Source: an uncultured Chlamydiae bacterium
Lineage (GTDB): Bacteria > Chlamydiota > Chlamydiia > Chlamydiales > 2-12-FULL-49-11
DNA: 64,000 bases
Direction: 5' to 3'
Assembly (NCBI GenBank): GCA_937996705.1
Contig: CALKUQ010000020.1
Coordinates: forward strand, 62,001 to 126,000
The notes below the pieces were generated by a model. That model made no database searches. It was given only the letters and a program-made list of their open reading frames with translations, and was not told the DNA's origin. The translations under genes and the position numbers were made by a program. Positions 9,118-17,560 of the stretch are shown one piece after another. How positions within the stretch are numbered: position 1 is the first letter of the stretch; each line of letters starts with the position of its first letter.

Positions 9118-10590
9118 ATGTCTCTCGTAAAAAAATTTTTAGAAACTTGCTCAGATGTTGAAAACCACTTAGAAACGATTGCATATTTAGCAAATATAGA
9201 CGCTCTTTCAAAAAAGTACCCTCTAGTAGCAAACACCATCCTCAACGAGCTAAACTCTCAAAGAAATTCCTTGAAACTTATCGCCTCGGAAAACTACTCT
9301 TCTATCGCCGTACAACTCGCAATGGGCAACTTATTAACAGATAAATATGCAGAGGGCTTCCCAGGTCACCGTTTCTATGCTGGTTGTGAAAACGTAGATT
9401 CGATAGAATCCTCTGCTGTTGAAAGCGCTAAAACACTTTTCGGAGCCGACCACGCCTACGTCCAACCTCACTCAGGGGCTGACGCCAATTTAATTGCATT
9501 TTGGTCAATCCTCATCAAACGAATCGAGAACCCTTTTATTGAAAATTTAGGAAAAAAAACCATTTACAACCTAACAGCTGATGAATTTGAAACTGTCCGC
9601 AAAGAATTTTCAAAACAAAAAATGCTTGGACTTGCCCTTGACTGTGGCGGTCACTTGACTCACGGAAGCCCCGTAAACCTATCCTCTAAGATGATGCAAG
9701 CTCTCTCTTACCGAGTCGATGCAACAACAGGGCTAATCGACTACAAAAATATTGAAGAGATAGCTATGCGAGAAAAACCCCTCATTCTTTTGGCAGGGTA
9801 TTCCGCCTACCCCAGGCTGATCGACTTTGCGATTATGCGTGAAATTGCAGATAAATGTGGCGCCACACTCCTAGTGGATATGGCCCATTTTGCCGGCTTA
9901 GTTGCAGGGAAAGCGCTCACGGGAAATTTCGATCCGGTACCATTTGCCCACATCGTCACTTCAACTACACACAAAACTTTACGAGGGCCCAGAGGCGGGC
10001 TTATTCTCTGCAAAGACGAGTATAAACCTTTTGTAGATAAAGGGTGCCCCTTTGTTCTTGGTGGACCACTTCCCCATGTTATCGCATCTAAAGCAATTTG
10101 CTTCCAAGAGGCGTTAGACCCCTCTTTCAAAGCTTATGCAAAACAAATTATACTAAATGCCCAAGCTCTGGGAGAGCAATTAGAATCAAAAGGGGTTCAC
10201 CTAATCACTGGCGGAACAGACAACCATATGATTTTGCTCGATGTCCAGAAAAATTTTGGTCTTAATGGAAGACAAGCCGAATCTGTTTTACAAAGCATAG
10301 GATTTACCATTAATCGCAACAGCATTCCAAATGATCCTAACGGAGCTTGGTACTGTTCAGGTATCCGTTTAGGCACACCTGCACTCACAACTAGAGGTTT
10401 TAAAAAGCAAGAGATGCAAAAAATTGCCGATATTTTATATGATGTGCTAAAAGCAACAAAACCTTTGGATATGGCTAAAGCCACACTTGATGATAAAGTG
10501 AGGAGCCGTGCAAGAGGACAAATAGATGAGCTTCTAATAGATAAGCCGCTCTATCCAGAAATTAAAATTGGAGATTTAATTCATGCCTGA
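9118..10590 (+). CDS. glyA: Serine hydroxymethyltransferase
   Basis: PLP enzyme interconverting serine and glycine with transfer of a one-carbon unit to tetrahydrofolate; cytosolic. 490 residues, longer than the usual about 420 because of an N-terminal extension and an insertion before the PLP domain, as in other chlamydial GlyA proteins. Hallmarks are LIASENYSS near residue 57, KYAEGFPGHRFYAGC, DMAHFAGLVAG, and the PLP lysine in TTHKTLRGPRGG. An AAAAGGAATC ribosome site precedes the ATG. It overlaps clpP by 8 nt and leads the conserved glyA-clpP-dapF operon. Confidence 0.97.
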   Translation: MSLVKKFLETCSDVENHLETIAYLANIDALSKKYPLVANTILNELNSQRNSLKLIASENYSSIAVQLAMGNLLTDKYAEGFPGHRFYAGCENVDSIESSAVESAKTLFGADHAYVQPHSGADANLIAFWSILIKRIENPFIENLGKKTIYNLTADEFETVRKEFSKQKMLGLALDCGGHLTHGSPVNLSSKMMQALSYRVDATTGLIDYKNIEEIAMREKPLILLAGYSAYPRLIDFAIMREIADKCGATLLVDMAHFAGLVAGKALTGNFDPVPFAHIVTSTTHKTLRGPRGGLILCKDEYKPFVDKGCPFVLGGPLPHVIASKAICFQEALDPSFKAYAKQIILNAQALGEQLESKGVHLITGGTDNHMILLDVQKNFGLNGRQAESVLQSIGFTINRNSIPNDPNGAWYCSGIRLGTPALTTRGFKKQEMQKIADILYDVLKATKPLDMAKATLDDKVRSRARGQIDELLIDKPLYPEIKIGDLIHA

Positions 10591-11185
10591 AACAACAGAA
10601 GAAGATGAAGTAAAAAAAGAGCCGCCATTAAATACAAAAATGGAAGAATTTTTTACAAAAAAACGTATTATATTTCTTCACACTCAAGTGGACGACTCCT
10701 CTGCTTATGACATCATTCGAAAACTTTGGTACCTAGAATCTCTGGATGCAAAAAAACCGATTCTTTTGATTATTAACTCCCCTGGTGGATCTGTAGATTC
10801 TGGACTTGCTATTTGGGACCAAGTAAAACTAGTCACACCCCCTGTCTACACTCTTGTTATGGGGTTAGCAGCTTCCATGGGATCAATTTTGAGTTTATCG
10901 GGAGAAAAAAAGAGGCGTTACGCGACAAAACACTCTCGTATCATGATTCACCAACCGCTTATTGGTGGAACTATTTATGGACAAGCTACAGACCTTGAAA
11001 TCCAAGCAAAAGAGATCATCAAGACAAGAGACCTCCTTGTGGAAATTTATATGGAAGCAACAGGAAAGACCAAGCCACAAATAGAAAAAGCTCTAGATAG
11101 AGACACTTGGATGACCGCAGAAGAGGCAAAAGCGTTTGGTCTAATTGACGAGATTATCACATCCTATAAAGAAATTGGATTTTAA
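10583..11185 (+). CDS. clpP: ATP-dependent Clp protease proteolytic subunit (ClpP1-type)
   Basis: Serine protease that forms the ClpP barrel and degrades proteins delivered by ClpX or ClpC. 200 residues. The nucleophile lies in GLAASMGSIL, the histidine in RIMIHQPL and the aspartate in DRDTWMTAEEA. The N terminus (acidic, about 25 residues) is longer than in E. coli ClpP. Chlamydiae have two ClpP paralogues; the position between glyA and dapF is that of the ClpP1 gene in C. trachomatis. Translation is coupled to glyA (8-nt overlap). Confidence 0.95.
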   Translation: MPETTEEDEVKKEPPLNTKMEEFFTKKRIIFLHTQVDDSSAYDIIRKLWYLESLDAKKPILLIINSPGGSVDSGLAIWDQVKLVTPPVYTLVMGLAASMGSILSLSGEKKRRYATKHSRIMIHQPLIGGTIYGQATDLEIQAKEIIKTRDLLVEIYMEATGKTKPQIEKALDRDTWMTAEEAKAFGLIDEIITSYKEIGF

Positions 11186-11942
11186 AACCCCTTTCTTTAA
11201 ATACGTCGCAACGGGGAATGATTTTATCTTAGTAGAAGACTATGATGAAACCTTTCCCCTTTCTAAAGAACTCATTCAACACATTTGTGAGAGAAAATCA
11301 AGCATTGGAGCAGACGGCCTATTGCTACTCCAACATTCGGCTATTGCTGATGTAAAAATGCGCATCTTTAATCAAGATGGCAGCGAGGCTACCATGTGCG
11401 GCAACGGGCTACGCTGCGTTATCAAACATTTACAAAAATCGTCTACGATTGAGACCAAAGGGGGACTCTCTGAAGGAGAGTACTCAGAAGAGGTCATTCA
11501 AGTGACCCTTCCGAAAGCACAAATTCTTAAAAATAACATCCCCCTCCCCAATGATCTCTCAGGAGACCTAGCAGACACAGGGACTCCTCACCTAGTCATA
11601 GAGGGAAACCTCCAAGAAAATCAGCAACTTGCCCTAGAGCTGCGTCACTCACCCCTATTTGAGCCAGGCGGCGTCAATGTAAATGTATTTCAAATACGTC
11701 CCGAGGGGATCTATATTCGAACTTTCGAAAAAGGGGTCGAAGAGGAGACCGAATCTTGCGGGACAGGGGGAGCGGCAGTAAGCCTTCTAATCTATAAACG
11801 TTACAAAACAAACCCTATCAAAATCCATTTCCCTAAAACCTCCCTCACCTATCACTACGACTCAAAGGAAAGGCTCTGGCTACAAGGCCCGGCGTCTCTC
11901 TCGTTTGAAGGAATTTTTCACTACAAGTTTAAACCACTATAA
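11145..11942 (+). CDS. dapF: Diaminopimelate epimerase
   Basis: Converts LL- to meso-diaminopimelate for peptidoglycan precursor synthesis. In chlamydiae this fits the diaminopimelate aminotransferase route to mDAP. Both catalytic cysteines are present: GSEATMCGNGLRC and ESCGTGGAA. 265 residues. There is no ATG. The frame opens at TTG 11145 inside clpP, and another TTG at 11175 is also possible, giving a start at DFKTPFFKY. Either way it overlaps the end of clpP and is probably translated by coupling. No strong ribosome site is visible. Confidence 0.93.
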   Translation: MTRLSHPIKKLDFKTPFFKYVATGNDFILVEDYDETFPLSKELIQHICERKSSIGADGLLLLQHSAIADVKMRIFNQDGSEATMCGNGLRCVIKHLQKSSTIETKGGLSEGEYSEEVIQVTLPKAQILKNNIPLPNDLSGDLADTGTPHLVIEGNLQENQQLALELRHSPLFEPGGVNVNVFQIRPEGIYIRTFEKGVEEETESCGTGGAAVSLLIYKRYKTNPIKIHFPKTSLTYHYDSKERLWLQGPASLSFEGIFHYKFKPL

Positions 11943-11981
11943 GCTAGACTTTCTTTGAAAATATTGGTGGAGGTCTTGTTT

Positions 11982-13115
11982 ATGAAAATTGGTATTCCTA
12001 AAGAAATTAAAGATCACGAATGCAGAGTGGGGGCGACCCCTACGATGGTTTATGGATTTATTGAAGCGGGACATGAAGTATTTGTCCAAGCAAATGCTGG
12101 CGCAAAAATCGGCTTTAGCGATGAGATGTATGCAAAAGCAGGAGCTACCATCGTTTTGACCGCAAGAGAGGCGTGGAAAGCTGAACTCATTATTAAAGTA
12201 AAAGAGCCCCAAAGCGAAGAGTTTCCTTATATGCATGAAGGGCAAATCCTCTTTTGCTACCTCCATTTAGCGCCGGACCCAGAGCAAACAAGACACCTGC
12301 TAGAAAGAAAAGTAATTGCAATTGCCTACGAAACTGTAATTGACCGCGAGGGGAGACTCCCCTTACTCACACCCATGAGCGAAATTGCTGGACGAATTGC
12401 TATCCAAGCTGGAGCTACAAGCCTTCAGATGGCCAATGGGGGCAGAGGGGTCCTTTTGGGAGGCGTACCAGGAGTCTTCCCCGCAAAAGTTTTAATCTTG
12501 GGAGGGGGCGTTGTCGGTTTAAATGCCGCACAGATGGCTGTTGGCCTCGGAGCAGACGTCACTATTGTCGATCGCGACTTAAAAAGACTTCGAGAGCTCG
12601 ATGCTATCTATCAAGGGAGACTTAAAACCATGTACTCAAGCACGCAAATCATTGAAAAGCTTGTTAAACATGCAGACCTTGTGATTGGAGCTGTCCTAAT
12701 TGCAGGAAAAAAAGCTCCCAAACTTGTCACTCACGACATGGTCCGCACTATGCAACCCGGGGCAGTCCTTGTCGACGTCTCAATTGACCAAGGAGGCTGC
12801 TTTGAGACCTCTAGGCCCACCACACACTCTCACCCTACCTATATAGTAGATGATGTAGTCCACTACTGCGTAGCAAACATGCCGGGAGCTTGCGCACGAA
12901 CTGCCACTCAGGCACTGACAAACGCCACTTACTACTATGCGATTAAGCTAGCCAACCAAGGACTCCTCGCCCTCAAAAACGACCCCCTCTTCCTCCAAGG
13001 GCTCAATATCTACAGAGGAAAGGTGACGAATAGACATGTGGCCCACGACCTCGGGTACGAATATCACCCCCCTGAGCAACTTATAGTTGGTGATTTTGAT
13101 AAAAGCCTTACCTAG
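11982..13115 (+). CDS. ald: Alanine dehydrogenase
   Basis: NAD-dependent interconversion of L-alanine with pyruvate and ammonia. 377 residues from the chosen start. The N terminus MKIGIPKEIKDHECRV is typical of the AlaDH/PNT family. The nucleotide fold is at ILGGGVVGLNAAQMA, and the alanine-DH feature DDVVHYCVANMPGA is present. An in-frame ATG at 11955 would add nine residues, but GGTGGAGG (11966-11973) lies 8 nt before the ATG at 11982, which decides the start. It is 39 bp after dapF, so it may extend that operon. A strong hairpin follows. Confidence 0.94.
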   Translation: MKIGIPKEIKDHECRVGATPTMVYGFIEAGHEVFVQANAGAKIGFSDEMYAKAGATIVLTAREAWKAELIIKVKEPQSEEFPYMHEGQILFCYLHLAPDPEQTRHLLERKVIAIAYETVIDREGRLPLLTPMSEIAGRIAIQAGATSLQMANGGRGVLLGGVPGVFPAKVLILGGGVVGLNAAQMAVGLGADVTIVDRDLKRLRELDAIYQGRLKTMYSSTQIIEKLVKHADLVIGAVLIAGKKAPKLVTHDMVRTMQPGAVLVDVSIDQGGCFETSRPTTHSHPTYIVDDVVHYCVANMPGACARTATQALTNATYYYAIKLANQGLLALKNDPLFLQGLNIYRGKVTNRHVAHDLGYEYHPPEQLIVGDFDKSLT

Positions 13116-13148
13116 AAAGACTTAAGAAGTAATGTGTTGCCATATTTA

Positions 13149-13200
13149 AAAATGACATAATTTTCTCATTATCGTGACAGTGAGATAATTATGTCATTTT
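13149..13200. terminator. Long hairpin after ald, candidate terminator
   Basis: Arms 13149-13168 and 13181-13200 pair over 20 bp with one mismatch around a 12-nt loop. The outer 14 bp are perfect. Short A and T runs flank the stem, so it could stop transcription from either side; here it closes the glyA-to-ald unit. Confidence 0.65.
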
Positions 13201-13229
13201 CAACTCAAAACAGCTCTCACTCCCCGTAA

Positions 13230-13249
13230 AGGGGGGTGCAGACCCCCCT
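13230..13249. repeat. GC-rich 8-bp hairpin in the ald-downstream gap
   Basis: AGGGGGGT and ACCCCCCT pair perfectly around a GCAG loop. It stands out in an AT-rich spacer (13116-13439) that otherwise holds the long hairpin and AT-rich upstream DNA for the small gene at 13440. There is no T tract, so a terminator role is doubtful; an RNA structure is equally possible. Confidence 0.45.
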
Positions 13250-13439
13250 AATAACAGCCCCCAAACGATCAGATCCCTCTTTATTAGTATTTTTAGCAAA
13301 ACACTAATAATTAGCTGTTTACAGCTTATTAAAACCATTAATTATAACAATATTAATCAATGCACTTGAATGGTTAATTATAAATTGATACAATTAACGT
13401 ATAATAATAATTTTTATTAACAAAACCAAGGAGTTTATT

Positions 13440-13667
13440 ATGTCAATTTCTTCAATAGTTCGTTCAGGCGCTTCAACCCTAGCAACAAAACTACAACCGA
13501 CTAAACAGACAAAAGCCTCTGTGTTTGTAGCTGGCCATATGCTTGCAGTTGGCTCGCTAATGGGTCTGGGAGTTCTCCACGCCTATACACCTGGGGGAAT
13601 AACTGAAAAAGTTTATGGAACTAATCTTACAGATACGCATAAAATTACAGATCTCACAAAGAAATAA
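13440..13667 (+). CDS. Small putative membrane protein, unknown function
   Basis: 75 residues. A single hydrophobic segment spans about residues 27-50 (SVFVAGHMLAVGSLMGLGVL), with a Thr/Lys-rich N terminus and a polar C terminus. The ribosome site AAGGAG (13428-13433) is well placed before the ATG. A TATAAT-like box at 13400-13405 lies upstream, though without a good -35 at normal spacing. It is isolated between a terminator-like hairpin and the convergent xerC. No family recognised. Confidence 0.65.
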   Translation: MSISSIVRSGASTLATKLQPTKQTKASVFVAGHMLAVGSLMGLGVLHAYTPGGITEKVYGTNLTDTHKITDLTKK

Positions 13668-13668
13668 C

Positions 13669-14538
13669 TTATTTTTTAGCTAATGGATGAGTTTTATCGT
13701 AGGTCTCCTTCTTTAATTTGATGGAGACCTTTGTGTATATAGTAGTCGTTGCTAAATTTGTATGACCAAGAATCTCTTGAATTGTCTTAAGATCCATCCC
13801 ATTTTCTAAGAAATGGGTCGCAATTGTGTGCCTAAGGGTGTGCGGGGTCAATGGAAGGGCAATATGAGCCAAATGCTTATAAGAGACAAACAGGCGATCA
13901 ATCGACCTAGTTGTAAGCCTACCTCCAGATCGATTTAAAAAAATCGCTTTGCTATCTGTTTCAGAGCGCTTTGGGTGATCCACAAGCTGTTTAATCCAGT
14001 AGAGTGCTGTTTTTGTCAAAGGGATGATCCTCTCTTTATTCCCTTTACCCCGTACTTTGATGGCAGGTTCTGATTCATCAACATCTGTTTTATTAAGTCC
14101 TGCAAGCTCTGAGACGCGGATACCCGTGGCATAAAGGAGTTCCATAATACAACGATCCCTCACCCCCAGGTAAGTTTTTATATTTGGGGATGCAAAAAAT
14201 TGAATCACCTGGTCTTTGCCAAGAAACGAGGGGAGTTTTTTCTCTTGTTTCGGGGTTTTTATCTCCAGCAGTGGATTTTCCAGCAAAACCCCCTGTCGCA
14301 TTAAATATTTAACAAACGTTCTAAGGGCACTCAGCCTCCTTGCAACGGTTCTTTTACTACTATTTTTCCTATATAAGTAGCTTAAAAAAGCCCTAATATC
14401 TGTGGTTTTAAGCTCACCTTTTGAAAAAAAAAGGTACTCTGTTAGGTCAATATCGTAATTGCGAAGGGTGTGCTGCGAGAGTTGTCTCACAAATTTAAGG
14501 TAGTCCAAAAAAGAGAGTATTGATTCGTTTGTAATCAT
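13669..14538 (-). CDS. xerC: Tyrosine recombinase XerC
   Basis: Site-specific recombinase that acts with XerD at dif to resolve chromosome dimers. 289 residues. The N-terminal SAM-like core-binding domain (FLDYLKFVRQLSQHTLRNY) is followed by the catalytic domain. ATGIRVSEL holds the first Arg, HTLRHTIATHF holds His-x-x-Arg, ILGHTNLATTTIYTKV holds the His and the nucleophile Tyr. Length and conservation mark a housekeeping Xer rather than a mobile-element integrase. It is divergent from an ABC-F gene with only 24 bp between start codons, the same neighbour as in Chlamydia. Confidence 0.93.
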   Translation of the reverse strand: MITNESILSFLDYLKFVRQLSQHTLRNYDIDLTEYLFFSKGELKTTDIRAFLSYLYRKNSSKRTVARRLSALRTFVKYLMRQGVLLENPLLEIKTPKQEKKLPSFLGKDQVIQFFASPNIKTYLGVRDRCIMELLYATGIRVSELAGLNKTDVDESEPAIKVRGKGNKERIIPLTKTALYWIKQLVDHPKRSETDSKAIFLNRSGGRLTTRSIDRLFVSYKHLAHIALPLTPHTLRHTIATHFLENGMDLKTIQEILGHTNLATTTIYTKVSIKLKKETYDKTHPLAKK

Positions 14539-14570
14539 ATGCTATGATCTTCAAGATAACATATGATTAC
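14531..14570. repeat. Perfect inverted repeat spanning both divergent start codons
   Basis: GTAATCATATG (14531-14541) and CATATGATTAC (14560-14570) are perfect 11-bp inverted copies. Each contains the start codon and next two codons (Met-Ile-Thr) of xerC or of the ABC-F gene. Only 24 bp separate the genes, and neither has a clear Shine-Dalgarno sequence. It could be an operator or just mirrored gene starts. Confidence 0.6.
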
Positions 14571-16140
14571 GTTAGATAAAATCACAAAAAAGCTAGGGGT
14601 CCGAGTTCTTTTCGAAGATATTTCGGTCACTTTTAATCCAGGACATCGCTACGGCTTAACTGGACCTAATGGAGCTGGGAAGTCGACCCTTCTTAAAATT
14701 ATGATGGGATCTGAGGACGCTACCTCAGGTGTGGTCTCTCTTCCTAAAAAAGTGGGATTTCTCAAGCAAAACATCTCTGAGTTCAAAGACAAGAAAATTA
14801 TTGATGTTGTTTTAATGGGGAACAAACGTCTTTGGGAGACGATGCAAGAGCAAAACCTCTTGTATGAGCAGGAAATGACTGACGATGTCGGCATGAGACT
14901 TGGGAGACTTGAAGAAATTATTGCTGAAGAAGATGGGTACACAGCCGAAGCTGAAGCAGAGGTTCTCCTATCTGGTATGGGTATTCCCGACGAATCTTTC
15001 CAAAAAACAATGGACGAAGTTCCTCTGGACCACCAATTTAGAGTTCTTATCTGCCAAGCAATTTTCGGGAAACCTGAAGCGCTCCTCCTTGATGAACCAA
15101 CAAACCACCTCGATTTAGATTCCATTGGCTGGCTTGAGACATTTCTCCATGAATATTCTGGCACTTTAATTGTAGTTAGCCACGACAGACATTTTTTAAA
15201 TACCGTATGTACCGACATTGCCGATATCGATTACGAAACTCTAATTATTTATCCTGGCAACTACGACACCATGATTGCTGCAAAATCTTCCATCCGAGAA
15301 CGGACAGAGGCAGACAATAAGTCTAAAGAAAAGAAAGTCTCTCAGTTAAAAGAATTTGTTGCAAAGTTCGGTGCTGGTACAAGGGCTTCTCAAGTGCAAT
15401 CTAGAGTTAAAGAGATCGAAAAACTTCAACCCTCAGAACTCAAAAAATCAAACATTCAAAGACCCTACATTCGATTTAGCGACCCTCTCCCCTCTGGACA
15501 AATTGCCTTCAAAGTGAATAACATCTCCAAAACATACGATTCTCACCAAGTCATTCGTGATTTTTCTCTTGAAATTCACAAAGGGGATAAAATAGGGGTA
15601 ATTGGAAATAACGGACGGGGAAAGACAACTCTCCTTAAAATGCTTGCAGGTATTGTAGCTCCCGACTCAGGAGCGATCGTTCCTGGACACAATATGGGGC
15701 TCGGCTATTTCCCGCAAAACCACTCGGACCTTGTAGATAAAAAGAGGGTAACCAATTTAGTCGATTGGCTTAGAACAAAAAAACCAAACATGCATGAACA
15801 AGACATCCGTTCAGCTCTTGGAAAACTCCTCTTCTCGGGAGATGAAGCTCTAAAGGAGATTTCAAAGCTCTCTGGAGGGGAAACAGCAAGACTGATTCTT
15901 GCCTCCTTAATTATCAACCCGCACAATACTCTCATCCTGGATGAGCCGAATAATCACCTAGACCTTGAAGCTGTATCCGCCTTAGGATCTGGTCTTAATC
16001 AATTTCCAGGGACAGTCATTGTTGCCTCTCACGATAGAGACCTTCTTAGCTCTGTTGCGAAGAAAATTATTTCGATAGAAGAGCGGAGAATTATTGTGTT
16101 TGATGGCAATTTAGATGAGTTCTTTGCTTCAAAAAAATAA
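14563..16140 (+). CDS. ABC-F family ATPase, YbiT-like
   Basis: Soluble twin-ATPase protein of the ABC-F class, which acts on ribosomes rather than in transport. 525 residues. Domain 1 has Walker A GPNGAGKST near residue 36 and Walker B LLLDEPTNHLD. Domain 2 has GNNGRGKTT, signature KLSGGETARL and LILDEPNNHLD. The signature of domain 1 is replaced by MDEVPLDHQFRV, a degenerate form that resembles E. coli YbiT (MSEVAPGWKLRV), which supports the subgroup. There is no membrane segment. It overlaps the SpoU gene by 26 nt. Confidence 0.92.
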   Translation: MITLDKITKKLGVRVLFEDISVTFNPGHRYGLTGPNGAGKSTLLKIMMGSEDATSGVVSLPKKVGFLKQNISEFKDKKIIDVVLMGNKRLWETMQEQNLLYEQEMTDDVGMRLGRLEEIIAEEDGYTAEAEAEVLLSGMGIPDESFQKTMDEVPLDHQFRVLICQAIFGKPEALLLDEPTNHLDLDSIGWLETFLHEYSGTLIVVSHDRHFLNTVCTDIADIDYETLIIYPGNYDTMIAAKSSIRERTEADNKSKEKKVSQLKEFVAKFGAGTRASQVQSRVKEIEKLQPSELKKSNIQRPYIRFSDPLPSGQIAFKVNNISKTYDSHQVIRDFSLEIHKGDKIGVIGNNGRGKTTLLKMLAGIVAPDSGAIVPGHNMGLGYFPQNHSDLVDKKRVTNLVDWLRTKKPNMHEQDIRSALGKLLFSGDEALKEISKLSGGETARLILASLIINPHNTLILDEPNNHLDLEAVSALGSGLNQFPGTVIVASHDRDLLSSVAKKIISIEERRIIVFDGNLDEFFASKK

Positions 16141-16852
16141 ATTTCTCACTTTACCTGAAAAAGCAAAACACAAATATGCTGCCCTTCTTATTAAAAACGC
16201 CTATGGAGATGAATCTCAATTCATTCACTACAAAGAAGTGGAAAAATGGCTCTCCCTTCCTGAAATTCATTACTCCAAAGAGACTCTCTCAGACCGATAC
16301 CATGAACATCTAAGAATTGCTACCCTCTCTCTCAAAGAGCACTCCTTTCTTCCAAACATCTCCCATCTGGACCATCTCTCTTCAGAATCTTTTCTTCCGA
16401 TAGACATCTATTTAGACAATCTCCGCTCCGCCCATAACGTCGGTAGCATCATCCGCTCAACAGAGGCCTTTCGGCTGGGAGAAATCCATTTTTCAGAAAA
16501 AACCCCCTTCATTGACCACAATAAAATCACTAAGAGCTCAATGGGGGCAGAACAGTTTGTCACTTGCCATAAAAAATCGCCCCTCTCCTCTCTAAGAAGA
16601 CCTCTGATTGCTTTAGAAACTCACTCTGAAGCAACTTCCCTTTACGATTTTACCTTTCCCGAAAGCTTTTCCCTCCTTCTTGGAAATGAAGAGTATGGTC
16701 TCTCTGAATCTGCTTTAAAAGCTTCCGATGTAATTATTAAAATCCCTTTAGTTGGCTCTAAAAATTCTTTAAATGTCGCGTCAGCGTTTTCTATTGTTGC
16801 CTCAGAGATTCGACGCCAACTCTCTCTTAAATCGCCTCTCCTCAACTTCTAG
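16115..16852 (+). CDS. SpoU/TrmH-family RNA 2'-O-ribose methyltransferase
   Basis: SPOUT-fold methylase that modifies rRNA or tRNA with S-adenosylmethionine. 245 residues. Motif 1 is LRSAHNVGSIIRSTEAF, motif 2 is LLLGNEEYGLSE and motif 3 is IPLVGSKNSLNVASAF. The N-terminal about 100 residues are not the usual L30e-like substrate domain in any obvious way. Target RNA is not predictable. The start lies inside the upstream ABC-F gene (26-nt overlap), so the two are coupled. Its 3' end overlaps the convergent kinase-like gene by 51 bp. Confidence 0.87.
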   Translation: MSSLLQKNKFLTLPEKAKHKYAALLIKNAYGDESQFIHYKEVEKWLSLPEIHYSKETLSDRYHEHLRIATLSLKEHSFLPNISHLDHLSSESFLPIDIYLDNLRSAHNVGSIIRSTEAFRLGEIHFSEKTPFIDHNKITKSSMGAEQFVTCHKKSPLSSLRRPLIALETHSEATSLYDFTFPESFSLLLGNEEYGLSESALKASDVIIKIPLVGSKNSLNVASAFSIVASEIRRQLSLKSPLLNF

Positions 16853-17560
16853 TTTTTTTAGATAGAGGTAAGAGCGCTTCGGATACCAGTGTAATTTATC
16901 AATATCAATGAGTTGTAAAGAGCCATCTTCTAAGACTACTATATTTCTCAAATGAAAATCGTGATGGGTAATCTGTTTTTTTCGCAAATCTTCCCTAAGA
17001 CGCTCTACTTTTTCTAACAAATGGGCCGTCTTCTCTACTGTTTCACAAACTTCACCCTCTCGGAGATAGACGACAAATGTTTTAACTACATTAAGTCTTC
17101 TTTTTTCAACCACGGCGACCGGTTTCAAGACCGGCACACCCATTTTTTTTGCGTTAAGCGCGCTATTCCAAATATTTACCCCTGCTCCCATTCGAAAGAA
17201 ATTAAGAAACAACCCTCGTGTCTCCATCGACTTTACCACACAAGAAATGCCTTGAATATTGACCACTTCCACCTTACGATCCGGATATTGACATACCGTT
17301 GTCTTCAAATCGCTCTTTTCAATCTCTCGAAGAAACTCCATCATTTCACGATTTGCAAACTCATTTACGCATAAAATTTTTTCTTTCCAAGAAAGCTCTT
17401 TTTGATACCCCTCCTCACAAATTCCAGCATATTCGTAGTGAACTATCATAAATAATTGACGATAAGCACACATTAAATTATGCAAAATTGATTTTTGCGA
17501 ATAAAAAGGGCAACTTGCAAAACAGAGCGCTACCCCAATCCACAGACTAATTTTGCGCAT
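16802..17560 (-). CDS. Signal-anchored kinase-like protein, paralogue 1 of 4 (last gene)
   Basis: 252 residues with a hydrophobic N terminus (about residues 4-20) ending in a Cys/Ser-rich stretch, so probably exported or membrane anchored. The rest resembles the lipopolysaccharide kinase (Kdo/WaaP/RIO-like) fold. VVKS gives a candidate ATP-binding Lys110. HHDFHLRN gives Asp201 and Asn206 in the HxDxxxxN spacing, and LIDID gives Asp219, the DFG-aspartate equivalent at +13. GVPVLKPVAVVEKR matches the hinge-side segment of such kinases. All key residues are kept. It is last in a four-gene operon (14-nt overlap with the gene before). Substrate unknown; a sugar or lipid A-type acceptor is possible. 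Confidence 0.78.
   Translation of the reverse strand: MRKISLWIGVALCFASCPFYSQKSILHNLMCAYRQLFMIVHYEYAGICEEGYQKELSWKEKILCVNEFANREMMEFLREIEKSDLKTTVCQYPDRKVEVVNIQGISCVVKSMETRGLFLNFFRMGAGVNIWNSALNAKKMGVPVLKPVAVVEKRRLNVVKTFVVYLREGEVCETVEKTAHLLEKVERLREDLRKKQITHHDFHLRNIVVLEDGSLQLIDIDKLHWYPKRSYLYLKKLEVEERRFKRELASNL

Noticed and set aside
9807..10130. Antisense frame of 107 codons in glyA
   Set aside because: It is the complement of well-conserved SHMT sequence.
13669..14538. Possible phage or island integrase
   Set aside because: Length, motifs and position next to the ABC-F gene are those of housekeeping XerC; no attachment site or mobile genes are near.
14984..15110. Lost first ABC signature in the ABC-F protein taken as damage
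   Set aside because: YbiT-type proteins normally have the degenerate form, so it marks the subgroup.
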